From positions 39,765 through 103,764 of the forward strand of contig JAAAUF010000025.1 of assembly GCA_015499985.1 (NCBI GenBank): a stretch of DNA of 64,000 nt, given 5' to 3'. Position 1 is the stretch's first letter; each line of letters starts with the position of its first letter. The notes under the pieces were generated by a model, which was not told where the DNA came from, did not search any database, and saw nothing but the letters and a program-made list of their open reading frames with translations. Below, piece by piece: positions 1-11,280 of the stretch. Position numbers and translations under genes: made by a program. Origin of the DNA: Haplosporangium gracile. Taxonomy: Eukaryota > Mortierellomycota > Mortierellomycetes > Mortierellales > Mortierellaceae.

Positions 1-1024
1 GGAGCAAGCTTTCGCAAAACACATATAGAGAAAGCAAGGTCGAATGCAAAGAGAGGAGAGAGTGCGTGTGGGCGAACGCTGTACTCATCGTGCTTACACC
101 GCCTTAGCGCGTCTGAGCCAGCCACTTATCATTTAAATGGATGATGCGTTGCGATCGATTCACAGGTGAATATTTCGTTTTGAGCAAAAGTTTTCTTTAT
201 TTATATTTTATATTTTATATTTGTTGTTACGAAAGCCAGGTATTATTCAGACGAAAACGATTCCTATGTTTTCCACTAAACAATGATTCCTTTTTTGCAT
301 AGTCGCCCGCCACCACCTCTAACTGCCTCTGCTGTTTCATGATTCACTGTCTCTTTGGTTGGGCGTAAATTTTGACCTGAATACAGAAAAAAAATATTGC
401 TGGTTACGTGTTGGGAGTCATCCTATTGCCTTGGTGTTCCAGTCAATGGGATCTATTTTATCCTTGAAAATAAATGCATCCAGGTATCTGGTATGTTTTC
501 AACTGACAAAGAGTTGGTGTCTGTGTTACTATTCCTGTTCCTGCTCCTGTGTTCCGTTCCTGTGGCTGTTGCCGTTATTTTCCTGTTATTGTTCTTGTTC
601 ATGTTGCTACAGTTGTTCTCCTTCTGTTCCTGCCTTTGTCGTTGCTGGTGTGAAGCAGAACAGAGATCAGTTGAACCCTCCGTAACCCAAAGTCCTTAGA
701 CGAAGGCATATTAAAACAACTCCTTGACAATTCAGTCCATACTAATAATATATACAAATTGCTAAAGAGAAAGAGAGGTAATGGAGAGAGTAAGGGATAG
801 TAAAGGGGAAGAGGAGGACGACGATGAATGTGGTGGGCGACGAAAAGAGGGTGGGTATAGATGTAGTGATGAAATAAGCGTGGGAGCGAGGATGAGGCTA
901 CTGTGGAAAGAGATGAAAGGGCGTGGAGTGGTGGAAGGATGAAAGAGGAGTGGTGGCAAAACGAAAAAAAAAACGCGAGCCAGTAATGTTGCAATAATTT
1001 ATTTCCCTGCTGTATACCATAATT
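1..1024. other. gene-free flank
   Basis: I see no convincing gene. Short open frames at 359-699 are a T/C-rich repeat of the gttcct type and read as Cys/Ser/Leu-rich low complexity. An AT-rich run lies at 195-225. Positions 770-960 form a purine-rich tract (GA/GGA), which creates a meaningless long frame on the minus strand. This is the 3' flank of the NACHT-WD40 gene. Confidence 0.6.
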
Positions 1025-4000
1025 TTATTCAGCATTACTCTGGTCCAGGTTTTCGTCCGAGGAGACGCCCTGGCTTTCGTCCAAGGTGTCATCAGAAGAC
1101 AATGATCCATCCTTGGCACCGCGCTGCTTGAGCAATCTCCGGTTCGTCGCACTGAGACCGACCGTGTCTACCATGACAGCATCCGTCGCGACAAACGCCG
1201 TGTGTCCATAACTCCAGACCAACCTCGCAGAGAATCCGTCATCCTGTCCGCCAACCAGCCGCCATGCTTGCAAACGACCGTCTCTGGAGCCAGTTACAAA
1301 CTCCAGTGCGTTTGGTCTCCAAGCAATACTAGCGACACCCCTGAGAAATTCTCGAATAACCAGAGCGCATTTCCACTTCTGCACCGCATCTCTCACGACC
1401 AGGTTCCAAAGCCACACAGAGTCGTTGTTGCAAACGGTGACGATCCACTGCCCACAAAGTGAAAAAGCAATAGAGCTAATTGAGTGTGTATGTTGCAAAG
1501 AGTGCGAGGGTTCCTCGCTGTCCTCGTCCCATAACTCCACGGAATTGCTTTCTTCCATTCTTATCGCGATCATCTTCCTACACAGTGAATAATTTATGAC
1601 GTCCGGTTTAGAAGGACAGACATCCACAGATACTCGTGAATTGCCAGTAGCCACCTCCCAGACTCGAATGGTTCCATCTCTGCTTCCAGATATGAGCTGC
1701 CGTCCACATGTCGAAAATGCCACACTCAAGACATCGTCGCTGTGCCCTACGAAGACAAGGCCGGGCGATACTGAACTAACGTTCCAAAGGCGCACAGTCT
1801 CGCTCCAGCCTCCGGAAGCAATCCACTGACCATCCGGCGAGAATGCCAGTGTTTTGATACACTTCATGTGGCCTTGGAGGGCGAATTCGGCGACACCTGT
1901 TTCCACACTCCATATCTTGATGACTTCGGAGTATCCGGCGGTGGCAATTCGACGACCATCAGGCGAAATCGCTACGACATCAGCTTGCAGGGAACCACAT
2001 TGAAACGAACGACCGGGCTCTCCAGTCAACGCATCATACTGTCGCAGAGCTCCAGAGTTGCTTCCAGAGATGAGGCACCTTCCGTCTGAAGGAAAGGCGA
2101 CTTTTTTGATCGGATCGGATTGAGTGTTATTTAGGTCGAGTCCTGCTCCAGTGGTCGTCACATCCCACAACCGCACGGTCCCATCCTCGCTTCCTGATGC
2201 CAGCTGCAGGCTGTCCAGCGAGAACGCGACGCATGTAACTAATGCAGAGTGGCCTGCAAAGACTGAGATGAGGGTGCCTGCATGGGCATCCCATAACTTG
2301 ACCGTACAATCACCACTAGATGAGGCTATCCATAAACCGTTTGGCGAAAAGCTGACGGCGCAAACGGAATTCACATGGCCTTTCCACTGTTTTCCTGATT
2401 TACCGGTGATTGATTCCCACAGCCGCAAATTACCGCCCATATCGCCTGTAATAATCCACTTACAGTCAGGCGAATAGGCGACGCAAAAAACGCTCTCGTC
2501 CTTATTGTCGAGGATCAAGCCCATCTGTTCAGAATGCGTATCGAATATTCGAATCGGCCCGTCAAAGCCTCCAAAGACAACGCTTTGTCCATCAGGCGAG
2601 TACGCAACGCTGAAGGCCCAATCAGTATGACCCTGTAAGACAGCAAGAGCGGCCCCTGTCTGAGAATTCCACAACCTCACGGTCCCGTCGAAGCTGGCTG
2701 AGGCAATCTGACTGCTTGAAGGCGAAAACGCTACGGCATTGACTTCCTTAGTATGCCCCACCAGAGTCAAATCAAGCGTTCCTGTCTTGCAGTTCCACAA
2801 TCGGACTGTAAAATCGTGACTGCCTGAGACAAGCTGCTCTCCAGAGGGGGAATAAGCGATGCCGGTAACTGTTCCGCCGTGGCCGCGAAGGGTGCGAGTC
2901 GCTGTCCAGGTTGTGCTGTCGTAAATGTTGATGTGACCAAAATCGAGACCCGCAGCAAACGATTCCTTGTTTGGAGAATAGGCAATTGAGCGCACCTTAA
3001 AACCTTCCTCCAGAAACGGTAACTCTCCGAAGTCAACTCTTTCCATCCGCGCCTTGCTAAGATCTGCCTGCCGAATCCAGCTTCTGGTGAGATTGACGCC
3101 TGTCAGGTCCGCCTCCTGCAGCTGAGCCGAGTCGAACTGCCCGCCAGACAAATCAGCTCCTGGAATGCAGATGCCTCGAAGGTCAGCCCCATTGAAACGC
3201 ACTCCTGCCTTGACCAAAATGGTGATGGCGTTGGTAGCAGCGCAAGCAGTACGATCGTCCGTCTTGGACTGTTCAATGAGCGCATGAAGCTGTCGTTTGA
3301 AACCTGGATCCAGTTGTACGCGCTCCGCCAAGAACTGGATGATCGATGGTTCCACAATTAGATTTCTTTGGGATAACGGGTGATCGCTGACGTTGCTGGT
3401 GTCGGAAAGAGAATGCGGAGCAAATTCGTCGTTACTGTCAGCAGGTCTCCAAATGGCACGTGAATAAAAGTACTCCAGGATGGATCGGTGGACAAAACGG
3501 TACTGTATCCCGACTCGGCTCAACAAACTGACCCCACGTAAGAGGAAAATGTCGGGCTCAGGACCAAAAAACGCTGCCTTCCATGAAGTTCCGTCACGCC
3601 TTTGGGTGTAGACGACAACGGGCCTGCCCTCCTGCTCCTGAAAGATTGCCGCTGCAAGGTCCTGCTGAAACCTGATCCCGTTCGACTCGAATCCGTCTTC
3701 CAGCAACCCCTCGAATGCCAAATGCTTGCCCTCGTCCAATCTGTGCTCCTGCAGGCGACGTTTGTTGACCCCGAGCCAGTGACCCACAAAAGTGTCGTAC
3801 AGCTGAACACGGGTGACTCGGAGCTGCGAGATGTTGGTCTTGCCCTGTACATCATTTGGAAGCGCCTCTAAGCAGAGAGTCAAAAGGAAAGGGTTCTTGA
3901 CCAGATCCATCAAGTTGGGGATGGTCTCCAGCTTTTCCATGTAGTCCTCCTTGACCCAGGTTCGTGGCTCAAGAGGTATGTATCGCTCGACATAATCCTC

Positions 4001-4813
4001 GATCTGCTCCTTGGAGAAGGGGCTGATGACAGCTTCCATGAAGAGGTCGTTGGCGATGCGGTAATATTGGTTGGTTGCCGTTGGCGCAAAGCGAATCCGA
4101 TAGTCTGGTCCGAGGTACTGAGTGCGGCAGGTGATGAGCAGCTTCGCGTCCCACTGTCCCGATCGGTTGAGGAGGTTCGTAGTGTGGAGGTTGGAGGTGA
4201 GCTGGCTCTCGTCGTATCCATCACATATCAACATGAATTGGCGGCGTAGCTTCACATCACGGATCTGGTCGTCCGTAAAGTCGTGCGTCCTCAACTGTTC
4301 CGCGACCAAGTCCTTCTCTGGTCGCTCGAGGGCTGGCAAGTTGATGAATAGTGGGATGCGACCACCGGATTGGTAGACTTGCCAGAGTTCGTGCTCTAGG
4401 TGCCGGTTGAAAGTCGACTTGCCTGCTCCCGAATCGCCCAGGATCAGCATTACTTGAGAATCGTCAGCAAGAAATTTGTTGACCTTCTCCATGAGAGGGA
4501 ACAGTGTGTCGTTTGGGGCTTGAAGGTTAGCCTTGGCCATGGGAGCAATGTAGACCGGCTGGTTGTACTCGTCCAATCGCTGCTTCTTCAGAGTGAGCAC
4601 AGCGGATTCAATATTTTGATCGTCCTGTGTCTCAGTGAGTTCATAATCACTGTTCGAAGTATCCTCCAGGCGCATTGTCTTTAAGAGCTGCTCCGCCTGA
4701 GAAACTGAAGGGGGGCGTTTGCTCTGTGCGCCTAACTTCCCAGAGTCTAAGGAGCTAAAGCTGGACGGAGATGGTGGTGGTGACGAACTACCTTCAGGTA
4801 ACGAGGATGACAT
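1025..4813 (-). CDS. NACHT-pentapeptide-WD40 (NLR-like) protein
   Basis: Intracellular STAND-type P-loop NTPase of about 1262 residues, a presumed signal-sensing switch; the ligand is unknown. A Ser/Pro-rich leader (about 1-80) precedes a NACHT module: Walker A GDSGAGKS at 126-133, Walker B LICDGYDES at 195-203, sensor-like LLITCRTQYL at 225-234. A helical region follows, then pentapeptide repeats at about 541-603 (ADLRG, ADLSG and ADLTG types). About 14 WD40 repeats follow at about 604-1188, enough for two seven-bladed propellers, and an acidic Ser/Asp tail ends the protein. An upstream in-frame ATG exists at 4831, but I prefer 4813 because an AG at 4816-4817, just before it, pairs with an AG/GTAAG donor at 4918; the upstream ATG would lie inside that intron. 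The stop codon overlaps an AATAAA signal. The NACHT/WD40 assignment is firm; a role in non-self recognition is inference from the family. Confidence 0.93.
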   Translation of the reverse strand: MSSSLPEGSSSPPPSPSSFSSLDSGKLGAQSKRPPSVSQAEQLLKTMRLEDTSNSDYELTETQDDQNIESAVLTLKKQRLDEYNQPVYIAPMAKANLQAPNDTLFPLMEKVNKFLADDSQVMLILGDSGAGKSTFNRHLEHELWQVYQSGGRIPLFINLPALERPEKDLVAEQLRTHDFTDDQIRDVKLRRQFMLICDGYDESQLTSNLHTTNLLNRSGQWDAKLLITCRTQYLGPDYRIRFAPTATNQYYRIANDLFMEAVISPFSKEQIEDYVERYIPLEPRTWVKEDYMEKLETIPNLMDLVKNPFLLTLCLEALPNDVQGKTNISQLRVTRVQLYDTFVGHWLGVNKRRLQEHRLDEGKHLAFEGLLEDGFESNGIRFQQDLAAAIFQEQEGRPVVVYTQRRDGTSWKAAFFGPEPDIFLLRGVSLLSRVGIQYRFVHRSILEYFYSRAIWRPADSNDEFAPHSLSDTSNVSDHPLSQRNLIVEPSIIQFLAERVQLDPGFKRQLHALIEQSKTDDRTACAATNAITILVKAGVRFNGADLRGICIPGADLSGGQFDSAQLQEADLTGVNLTRSWIRQADLSKARMERVDFGELPFLEEGFKVRSIAYSPNKESFAAGLDFGHINIYDSTTWTATRTLRGHGGTVTGIAYSPSGEQLVSGSHDFTVRLWNCKTGTLDLTLVGHTKEVNAVAFSPSSSQIASASFDGTVRLWNSQTGAALAVLQGHTDWAFSVAYSPDGQSVVFGGFDGPIRIFDTHSEQMGLILDNKDESVFCVAYSPDCKWIITGDMGGNLRLWESITGKSGKQWKGHVNSVCAVSFSPNGLWIASSSGDCTVKLWDAHAGTLISVFAGHSALVTCVAFSLDSLQLASGSEDGTVRLWDVTTTGAGLDLNNTQSDPIKKVAFPSDGRCLISGSNSGALRQYDALTGEPGRSFQCGSLQADVVAISPDGRRIATAGYSEVIKIWSVETGVAEFALQGHMKCIKTLAFSPDGQWIASGGWSETVRLWNVSSVSPGLVFVGHSDDVLSVAFSTCGRQLISGSRDGTIRVWEVATGNSRVSVDVCPSKPDVINYSLCRKMIAIRMEESNSVELWDEDSEEPSHSLQHTHSISSIAFSLCGQWIVTVCNNDSVWLWNLVVRDAVQKWKCALVIREFLRGVASIAWRPNALEFVTGSRDGRLQAWRLVGGQDDGFSARLVWSYGHTAFVATDAVMVDTVGLSATNRRLLKQRGAKDGSLSSDDTLDESQGVSSDENLDQSNAE

Positions 4814-4815
4814 TG

Positions 4816-4918
4816 CTGTAACTATATGCATTATTTATAAAGGTGGGTTTAAGTATGTTTTGGAAACCGTGTTTAGTCATGTCTGCGGTAAAATGTCCGC
4901 GAAATTTATTTTTCTTAC
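4816..4918 (-). other. predicted 5'UTR intron of the NACHT-WD40 gene
   Basis: The minus strand reads AG/GTAAGA at 4920-4913 and TTACAG/CAATG ending at 4816, with a branch-like GACTAAAC between. The interval is 103 nt, typical for this genome. It places the ATG two bases into the second exon. A coding upstream exon is not excluded, since no transcript data are visible. Confidence 0.5.
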
Positions 4919-6460
4919 CTTGTGTTGTTCAAAAGGACAACTTTGATTCTAGTTGAGGGTAGCGGGGAAGCTGAAGTATGCGAGGATAGCTTAGTGAGAG
5001 TATGGCAAACCTACCAACATAACAGAGGGAAGTCAATCAGCCATAGTACCTTTAGTTGATATACAGGTAAGATGCTCTTTTCGCTCTTTAATGGAGGACG
5101 GGATTTGTGTTTGTTCTGGTGAGGTTGTGGGGTTATGTTTGCAAAGCATGGTTTGGGCGCAATTGACTGAGAAAAGGATGACCAATATGCTTTTTTTTGC
5201 AGTGCTTTCCCTTCCCTCCCCCCCTGCCTTACTTGATGTGAACTTGTAACTGATGGTTGCTTGGGTTGACTTGTTAGGGCCTGCATGGAAGTGTGTATGC
5301 ATACGACTCAAAAGCATAGCAGATGTGGATGCCTCCGTATACCTTTTTCTCTCACACGCCTCTTCTTTAATTTTTCGACGAGCGGTTCCTATTTGTACGC
5401 AACGCTGTATTAGCGTCTTGCAAAATCATTTTGTTCTTGTGACAGAACGCACCAAGAAACTGTCGAAAAGACATACTTCTCTGTTTGTCGAACAAAAGTC
5501 CTTGTCGATGACTGTCAGCTCGGAGACGGACGTTTTCTCTTCTCTCTTTTTTTTTTTTTTTTGCGGATGTGTATTATGGACGGTGATGTGACGATGAAAG
5601 TTCCAAGGGAGACTGATCAACGTGTGAGGAGAGACTGATGATTGTCGACCGAGGAATGCAAGTGTGTTGAGGAAGAGGTGAATGTGGAATGAGTGTCGAG
5701 AGGTGAAAGAGAGAAGCAAAAGTTGACTCGTCTCTCTCTCTCTTTTCTCTTCTCTTTTCTGACACAATTTGCTTTAAATTAATAAACCCTCGCCCATATT
5801 TTACGCCACATCTTGCACGCCAAAAAAAATAAAGCAAGACCTTGGATATGTAAGTGACCAAGACAAAAGGCAAATGAGTGGAGCGAGCGAGAACATGAGT
5901 TCGTTCACCTTATACGAACAATCTCGTCTCCAAGAAACCCACAGCTGGTACCAGATTCAGGTAAAGCATTGATCGTTTATAAAACACGCGCTAAACCGGA
6001 CACCACAAAAAATATCATAAAAACCAACGAGAGGGACAATTCGACAGCCTCTGTCTCTCTGCCTCATGTCCATCCTTGACAAACAACCTTCTTCGCCCCC
6101 TACCCCCGTCACCATAACACAGAATATGAGCCTGCCCGCCCTCCCTGTTGATACAAACTCTTCTCGCTTTTTTCCACACTGCACGCCAGCAAGGTAAACT
6201 CACTGCTCACATCGAGTACAAAATTCAAGGTGAGAAAGAGAGTAACAACACACAAGGACAACAAGGGCTTGATAATGGACAGGGTCACGAACAACTTGCC
6301 TTCATATGTTCTTTTTTTTTGTTTTGTTTTATAATCAATGGAATGTACACATATACTAATGCTGTTGTTAATTAGGAAGAAGGTATATAGGAAAAATAAG
6401 AAAATATGGGAAAGGTATAATAAAGTATAAGAAAAGGTTCAACCTCTCTGATCCAAGGAA
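4919..6460. other. gene-free interval
   Basis: AT-rich sequence with polyT (5547-5562) and CT-rich (5730-5760) tracts. Short frames on both strands change composition abruptly and have no recognisable domain or good splice-linked partner. It holds the promoter of the NACHT-WD40 gene on its left and the 3' flank of the C2H2 gene on its right. Confidence 0.5.
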
Positions 6461-8411
6461 TCAAACTAGAGCCAGGGGTCCAGGAAAGAACAGAAAGAGA
6501 TGTTGACCTTGGACTGCAGTTGGAGAAGAGCAAGGACCCATTGCTTTCAGTTCCTTGCCGGACGGCTTTCTCGGTTGATATCTTCCGCAAGGGTCGCAAA
6601 CCCACAACTCTCCCTTGTGTTCATAGTTCTCGTGCCGCTTGCGATCGCCGTATTGAGCAAAAGTCTCCGTACATGGAAGGAAAGTGCATCTTTCACGCTC
6701 TTTTGGAAAGTGCCTCTTGATGTGTACATCCAGTCCTCCCCGCCTGATGTACAACTTATTACAGCTTCCAAATGAACAGCGGAACTTCTTGACAGGTTTG
6801 GGGTCGACAATCACTCCAGGTTGGGGATCGATAATCGCTGCAGGTTCGGGGTTGGGGGTCATGGCAGGTCTAGCATTGGGTCCTGGCTGCTGTGTGTCGT
6901 CGGTGTTGAGGGTATCAGGCTGGTCGTTGTTGTTGCGCTGTTCCGGGGCGACGTGGGGTAGTGAATTGTCGACGTTGTTGTTGATGGCGGTGTTGGTGTC
7001 GGTTTCGATGGTCATCAACTTGGAAAGGGTATCAACAGCATCGTTGATAGGCTCGGGCTCGTGGTAATTGTTCGGGTGGTCCTCCATCGAATCTTCAGAG
7101 AACGATTGGGTGTTGTTGGAGAGGAAGACGCCATCCTCGTCGGCGTTGGCATCCATAGACTCAGAGAAGGAATGGTCATCGTCGCCAGTATCCGCGGTGC
7201 CAGCGGTGTCGGTAACCTCGGGATTGAAACCAGATGCGGACCCGTTTGTTGGGTTAACAGACGAGCGGACCTGACTCAAAGAAGGGCACGCACCTGTCGG
7301 AGGAGAATAAAGGGGGGAGAGGAGGAACAGGAGGACCACCGGTATGAAGACGTTAATTAATTGAGTGCAGGGACTTAACGGTAAGAACGGCAGCAGCATG
7401 GGGTCCAAAATGCATACAAAAGGGTGTACCAGGCAAAGACAAAGCGCTAGAGGGATGGGCAACGGCATTGTGCTGGATCGAGGCGGTGTCGCCAGGCCCG
7501 ACAGTGGTAGCAAGGGGCTGGGCGTCGACTTCCATCGAAACATCAGAGGCAGGAGGGGACACTGCAGCAGTAGGCGTCTGGTCAGCATCGAGGGGCGTGG
7601 TTGAAGCAGGAGATGACTGAGTATTGGCTCCGTTCAAGAGAGGGTCGTCAGGAAAACTCTCATCTTCCTCCTCCGCAACAGACTTGTACCAGGGTTGAGG
7701 CTTCCGAACTTGAGCATTCCGGATTCGGTAATACCACTGCATTGTCCACGGCGAACGGAAGTATTCGACGACGATGTGTTCGATGACCTCTTTGCATTCA
7801 GGGGTGAGATAAAAAGGTAGATCACACCGAATAAGAACCACAGAACCGGGAACGTCCTTTAAAAGAAGGCTCACTTCCTGTTGGGTGAGATTGACTGTAA
7901 ATTCGAAGTTCTCCTTGGAGCGCTCGTGGCGATATACACTACCGTGCTCATTGAGATAGAGCTCGAATGTCTTGTGGATTGAGAAGGCCGTGCTCATCGT
8001 GATAGATTCGAGGCGGACATGGTTGTTGAATCGTTGATCGTCAGTCAAGAGGGATAGTCGCTCTGGGTTCCCTTGTCGATAGCCGAACCACTTTGTCGCG
8101 TCCTTTGAACGAGTGCACGCAAGATTCCCTTGCGTAACAAGGTACACTTGGCCTTGAAACCCCATTGCCTCTCCCAGGAAAGTTGGCCCAGTGATCGCCA
8201 CATAGACTCTGTCGTTGATCTCTGAGGGTAAACCATGGGCGACTATGGACGCGTCGTCCATGAGCTCACCGTGTGATGCATCATTCAAGGACCCGTCATT
8301 GCTTGAGTGAGGGGTGGAGACGGTGCTGGACGTTCCTCCTTGGTGGAGGTCGCTGCTGATCTTGGTGCTATCGAGAATTCGTTGCCCAGCTAGCTTTTTC
8401 TGCGAAAGCAT
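6461..8411 (-). CDS. C2H2 zinc-finger protein with an uncharacterised N-terminal domain
   Basis: Two exons on the minus strand, 8411-7418 and 7293-6461, give about 608 residues. The intron 7417-7294 has a GTATGC donor and a CCGACAG acceptor, and both sides are phase 1. Residues about 65-240 look like a folded alpha/beta region (for example MQWYYRIRNA and KPQPWYK) that I do not recognise. A long Asn/Asp/Ser/Thr/Pro-rich disordered linker follows. Near the C-terminus are two C-x4-C C2H2 fingers (FRCSFGSCNKLY and RCTFLPCTETFAQYGDRKRH) and a third C-x2-C half-finger (WVCDPCGRY). This suggests a nuclear DNA-binding or chromatin protein, target unknown. The extreme C-terminus after GKELKAMG reads poorly and may be altered by another small intron. 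An alternative donor GGTACA lies 12 nt upstream in the same phase. Confidence 0.8.
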
Positions 8412-8984
8412 GTTGGTCCTCTTAGTCCTCTACGGATGGAGTGAGGAGATGGAGAGGACGGAGAGGACGGAGAGGAAGGTGGTGTTGGATGGTGTATGGA
8501 AGTATGTGTTGTTTTAATCTGGATATATGATAATTTAGGGATGAGGGTAGGTGTGGCATGTAGGGTGTCTAAAAGTGCTGAAATAAAAAAAAAAAAGCGG
8601 GGGAAGGAAAAGGAAAAGGAAAAAAAGAATAAGAGAGAGGAGGGATTGGAAAAGTGGAAAAAAAGAAAGTGATGGAGGATGGGAGTGCTGGTCAAAAAAG
8701 ACAAAGGAGGAGAACAACAACAATGGGGTGGATGGCCAAGTATTTATACTTCAGAACAACATAGAAAGATAAAGGGGAATCCAAACATGAGAAGGAAAAA
8801 TTAAAAAAAACTAAGTGCAACAGGGCACAGAACTATGGGGAGGAGAGTCGCATGAGAGCACCGGCCTATCGGCCCTACCTTACATGTGGGGGCAAGGAAG
8901 TCAGAAAAAGAAAGAAAGGGCAAGGTAGTCGAACCTGGGAAGTGAGGGAACAGGGTAACAGGGTAACAGAGCACACACACACAT

Positions 8985-9016
<32 letters not shown>

Positions 9017-10071
9017 TGAGGGAGAAGGAGGGAGAGAGAAGAGATAGAGATGCATGCACGAGCAAGCAAAGCAAACAAAATTAGGCTGTTTGACAGGATC
9101 AGGGGCGTCACAGCGGGAAAGAAGATAAAGAGAAAAGATAACTCCTTGCCTGACATAGACCACGTCGAGGGCGAAGAAGTGCCCCTACTCCAACTATTCC
9201 CTCTGGATTTAATTGCAATTGCATTGAGTGAGATAGAGGTCCAAGCAATTGAATCGAGGTTTGCTTTCTGCTGATTTTGACGTGGTCCTTGTTCCTGTCC
9301 TGTTCTTTCATTGGTCCTTTTCAACCATCATAAATCAACCAAGCGCGAGGCAAGCTGAGGCTGAGCAGTTGTGGCGTCGTCTCCCGACTTTACAATGTTT
9401 CAAAAATAGTTTCCCTTCCATTTATGAACCTGCAAGGAGAATGGGAGAGGGAGGAACAACGGCACGGGTGGTGATAGATGGTGGGTTAGAGCATTGTAGA
9501 AATGAAAAGACGGCGGGAGAAAGAGAATAATTGCTGATGAATGGGCGATGGTCTAGTACACGCAGAGGAAAAAAAGTCATTCATCTTGGAATTCAATTAA
9601 CTATAACAATTGAACCACAGGCATGGGCGTCTACTAGATGAAAAGAAAAAGAACAAAAAAATAAGACCCAGCTAGGTCTATGGACATCGATAGAACACTA
9701 GAGAGGATTAAGGTTGTTGCTTTTGTTTCTGCGTCAAGGTAAATAAAAAAAAAATCAATGACAACAGAGTGAAGGAAGGAATACAAATAATTACATTCAC
9801 AAACAAATAAGCACAAAATGGGCAAAGAAGAAAGGGAGGGAGAAGAAAGAAGAACTACTCAGAAATAAGAGATTTTAAAAAAGAAAAGAAAAGAAAGAAG
9901 AAAAAGAATGACAGGGTGAAAGGATATTGGTGTTAGTTTACTTGGGTCGCCAACAAAAAGAACATCGTCCGCTCCTTTTTTTTGTGTATCATCGCTCTCA
10001 TTTTAATGGTCTATCGATATTCCAAACACTTGACATTATTCAAAAAAACAAAGCAAAAACAAGATACACCT
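8412..10071. other. gene-free interval with AC/AG microsatellite
   Basis: Promoter side of the C2H2 gene, then low-complexity sequence. A purine-rich tract at 8585-8720 gives false minus-strand frames. A compound (AC)n-(AG)n microsatellite occupies about 8972-9016. A-rich sequence at 9630-9910 contains no convincing frame. Confidence 0.5.
8972..9016. repeat. compound AC/AG microsatellite
   Basis: An acacac run, broken once by at, passes directly into agagag. It is a simple-sequence repeat and explains the Leu/Ser- and Cys/Val-rich spurious frames on the minus strand. Confidence 0.9.
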
Positions 10072-10699
10072 TCAATTCATATTACTAGGCGCCACAACAC
10101 GCTGAAAACTCGGTCGACACCTATCAGCAACCGAACATGGATGTAGTCGGGCTAATAATTTTCTCGTATACTCCTTCCTACAATAATTGCACCTCCACCT
10201 CCACTCCTCATGCACACCTCTCTCTGATGTCGGGATTGATCTCCGTGTCGGTCAAACACCCATTTGCAAGATGTGTACGGGAATGTAACACAGTGGTGGG
10301 TGTTCCGGTGGACGGCGAGACTCCATCGCGTTGCGTAGGGAGTCGTGTGCAGCCTGGGTATAGGCATGGAAATCCTCTTGCAGGTCTAGGTCCGGGTGTA
10401 GGGGGTTTGGATAGGTCGTCGTCTTCGTCAAGTTCCAAGGAACCTTCGGATGCGGAGAAAGAAGAACAAGCACGCTCTTCATTGTCGATATCATTGACCT
10501 CAAAAGCGAGGTCCTCGTCAGTAGTAAGAGTAAAGTTTTTAATTGATCAGAAAGCTCGAAGAACATGGATACAGGTGAAGCAGGTGTGTCGCCGTAGGAC
10601 CGATGAATATTATGAAGTATCAAAACCAGAAGGCGCCGAAGAGGCCTGTAACATGGAATCTGGCGTATTTTGTATCGAAAGCGCTTGGTGAGGGGCCAT
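10072..10699 (-). pseudogene. decayed three-finger C2H2 zinc-finger gene
   Basis: The reading is protein-like but scattered over all three minus frames. It opens at ATG 10699 (MAPHQALSIQNTPDSMLQ), hits a TAA, and continues in the next frame (YGDTPASPVSMFFELSDQLK). It shifts again into an acidic Ser/Asp stretch ending in PCLYPGCTRLPTQR, shifts to RWSLAVHRNTHH and WVFDRHGDQSRHQREV, and finally to EEWRWRCNYCRKEYTRKLL before a TGA at 10072. If shifts are allowed, the pieces give C-x4-C-x12-H-x3-H, a second finger missing its first Cys, and a third C-x2-C-x12-H. The order matches the neighbour at 6461-8411. At least four frame changes occur with no room for introns, so I call it a pseudogene; clustered indel errors are the alternative. 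The open frame on the opposite strand (10137-10691) is antisense to it. Confidence 0.7.
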
Positions 10700-11280
10700 T
10701 GTTTTAGCTTCTGGATGACAAAAGAAAGATTAGAAGGTGGATATTGCGCAGGACGTGAATATCTACACGAAAGAAAATGAAAGTGCCTGAAGGAGATGGA
10801 TGAAAGAATAATGAAGATGGTGGACAAAGCGATGGGAAAAGAAACAGTGATGAAGGAATGGTATATCGAGTCGAGAGAAGAAACTAGAAAAAAAACGAGG
10901 ATAAAAGGTTGCTGGTGCTTTATGTATTTCGATCCGGAATGGCGGAGACTGTTGATCCGACGACGTAAGTCTGGCGAAGCAATGATAGGAAGAAGAAGGA
11001 GGCGTGAAAAGCGGTCTACGGAGAAAGGGGAGACAAAAACGGGAAGAAAGAAAGGAGCCGCATGCACACTCACACTCACCAAATAGAAATATAAATTTTA
11101 TTTTATTTTTTTCAGCGTCATCCCCCAGCCAGTGCGTATCGTCTTGATCGTCTTCGCCAAAATACCAAACGTGGAAAGGTGGCGAGGAAGCGGTGAGGAT
11201 ATAAACCAGACAAGACAATAGCTATTTTCATCACAATGGTAGATGCCAGATATCACAGCATAAGACGTCTTCTCAACTCT
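10700..11280. other. gene-free interval
   Basis: Purine-rich on the plus strand (10790-11060), giving Ser/Phe/Arg-rich shadow frames on the minus strand. No domain or splice pattern supports a gene. It is the presumed former promoter of the zinc-finger pseudogene and the 3' flank of the F-box gene. Confidence 0.5.

Noticed and set aside
10137..10691. 184-codon plus-strand open frame
   Set aside because: It is antisense to the zinc-finger remnant, whose minus-strand pieces keep Cys/His spacing; the plus reading has no domain.
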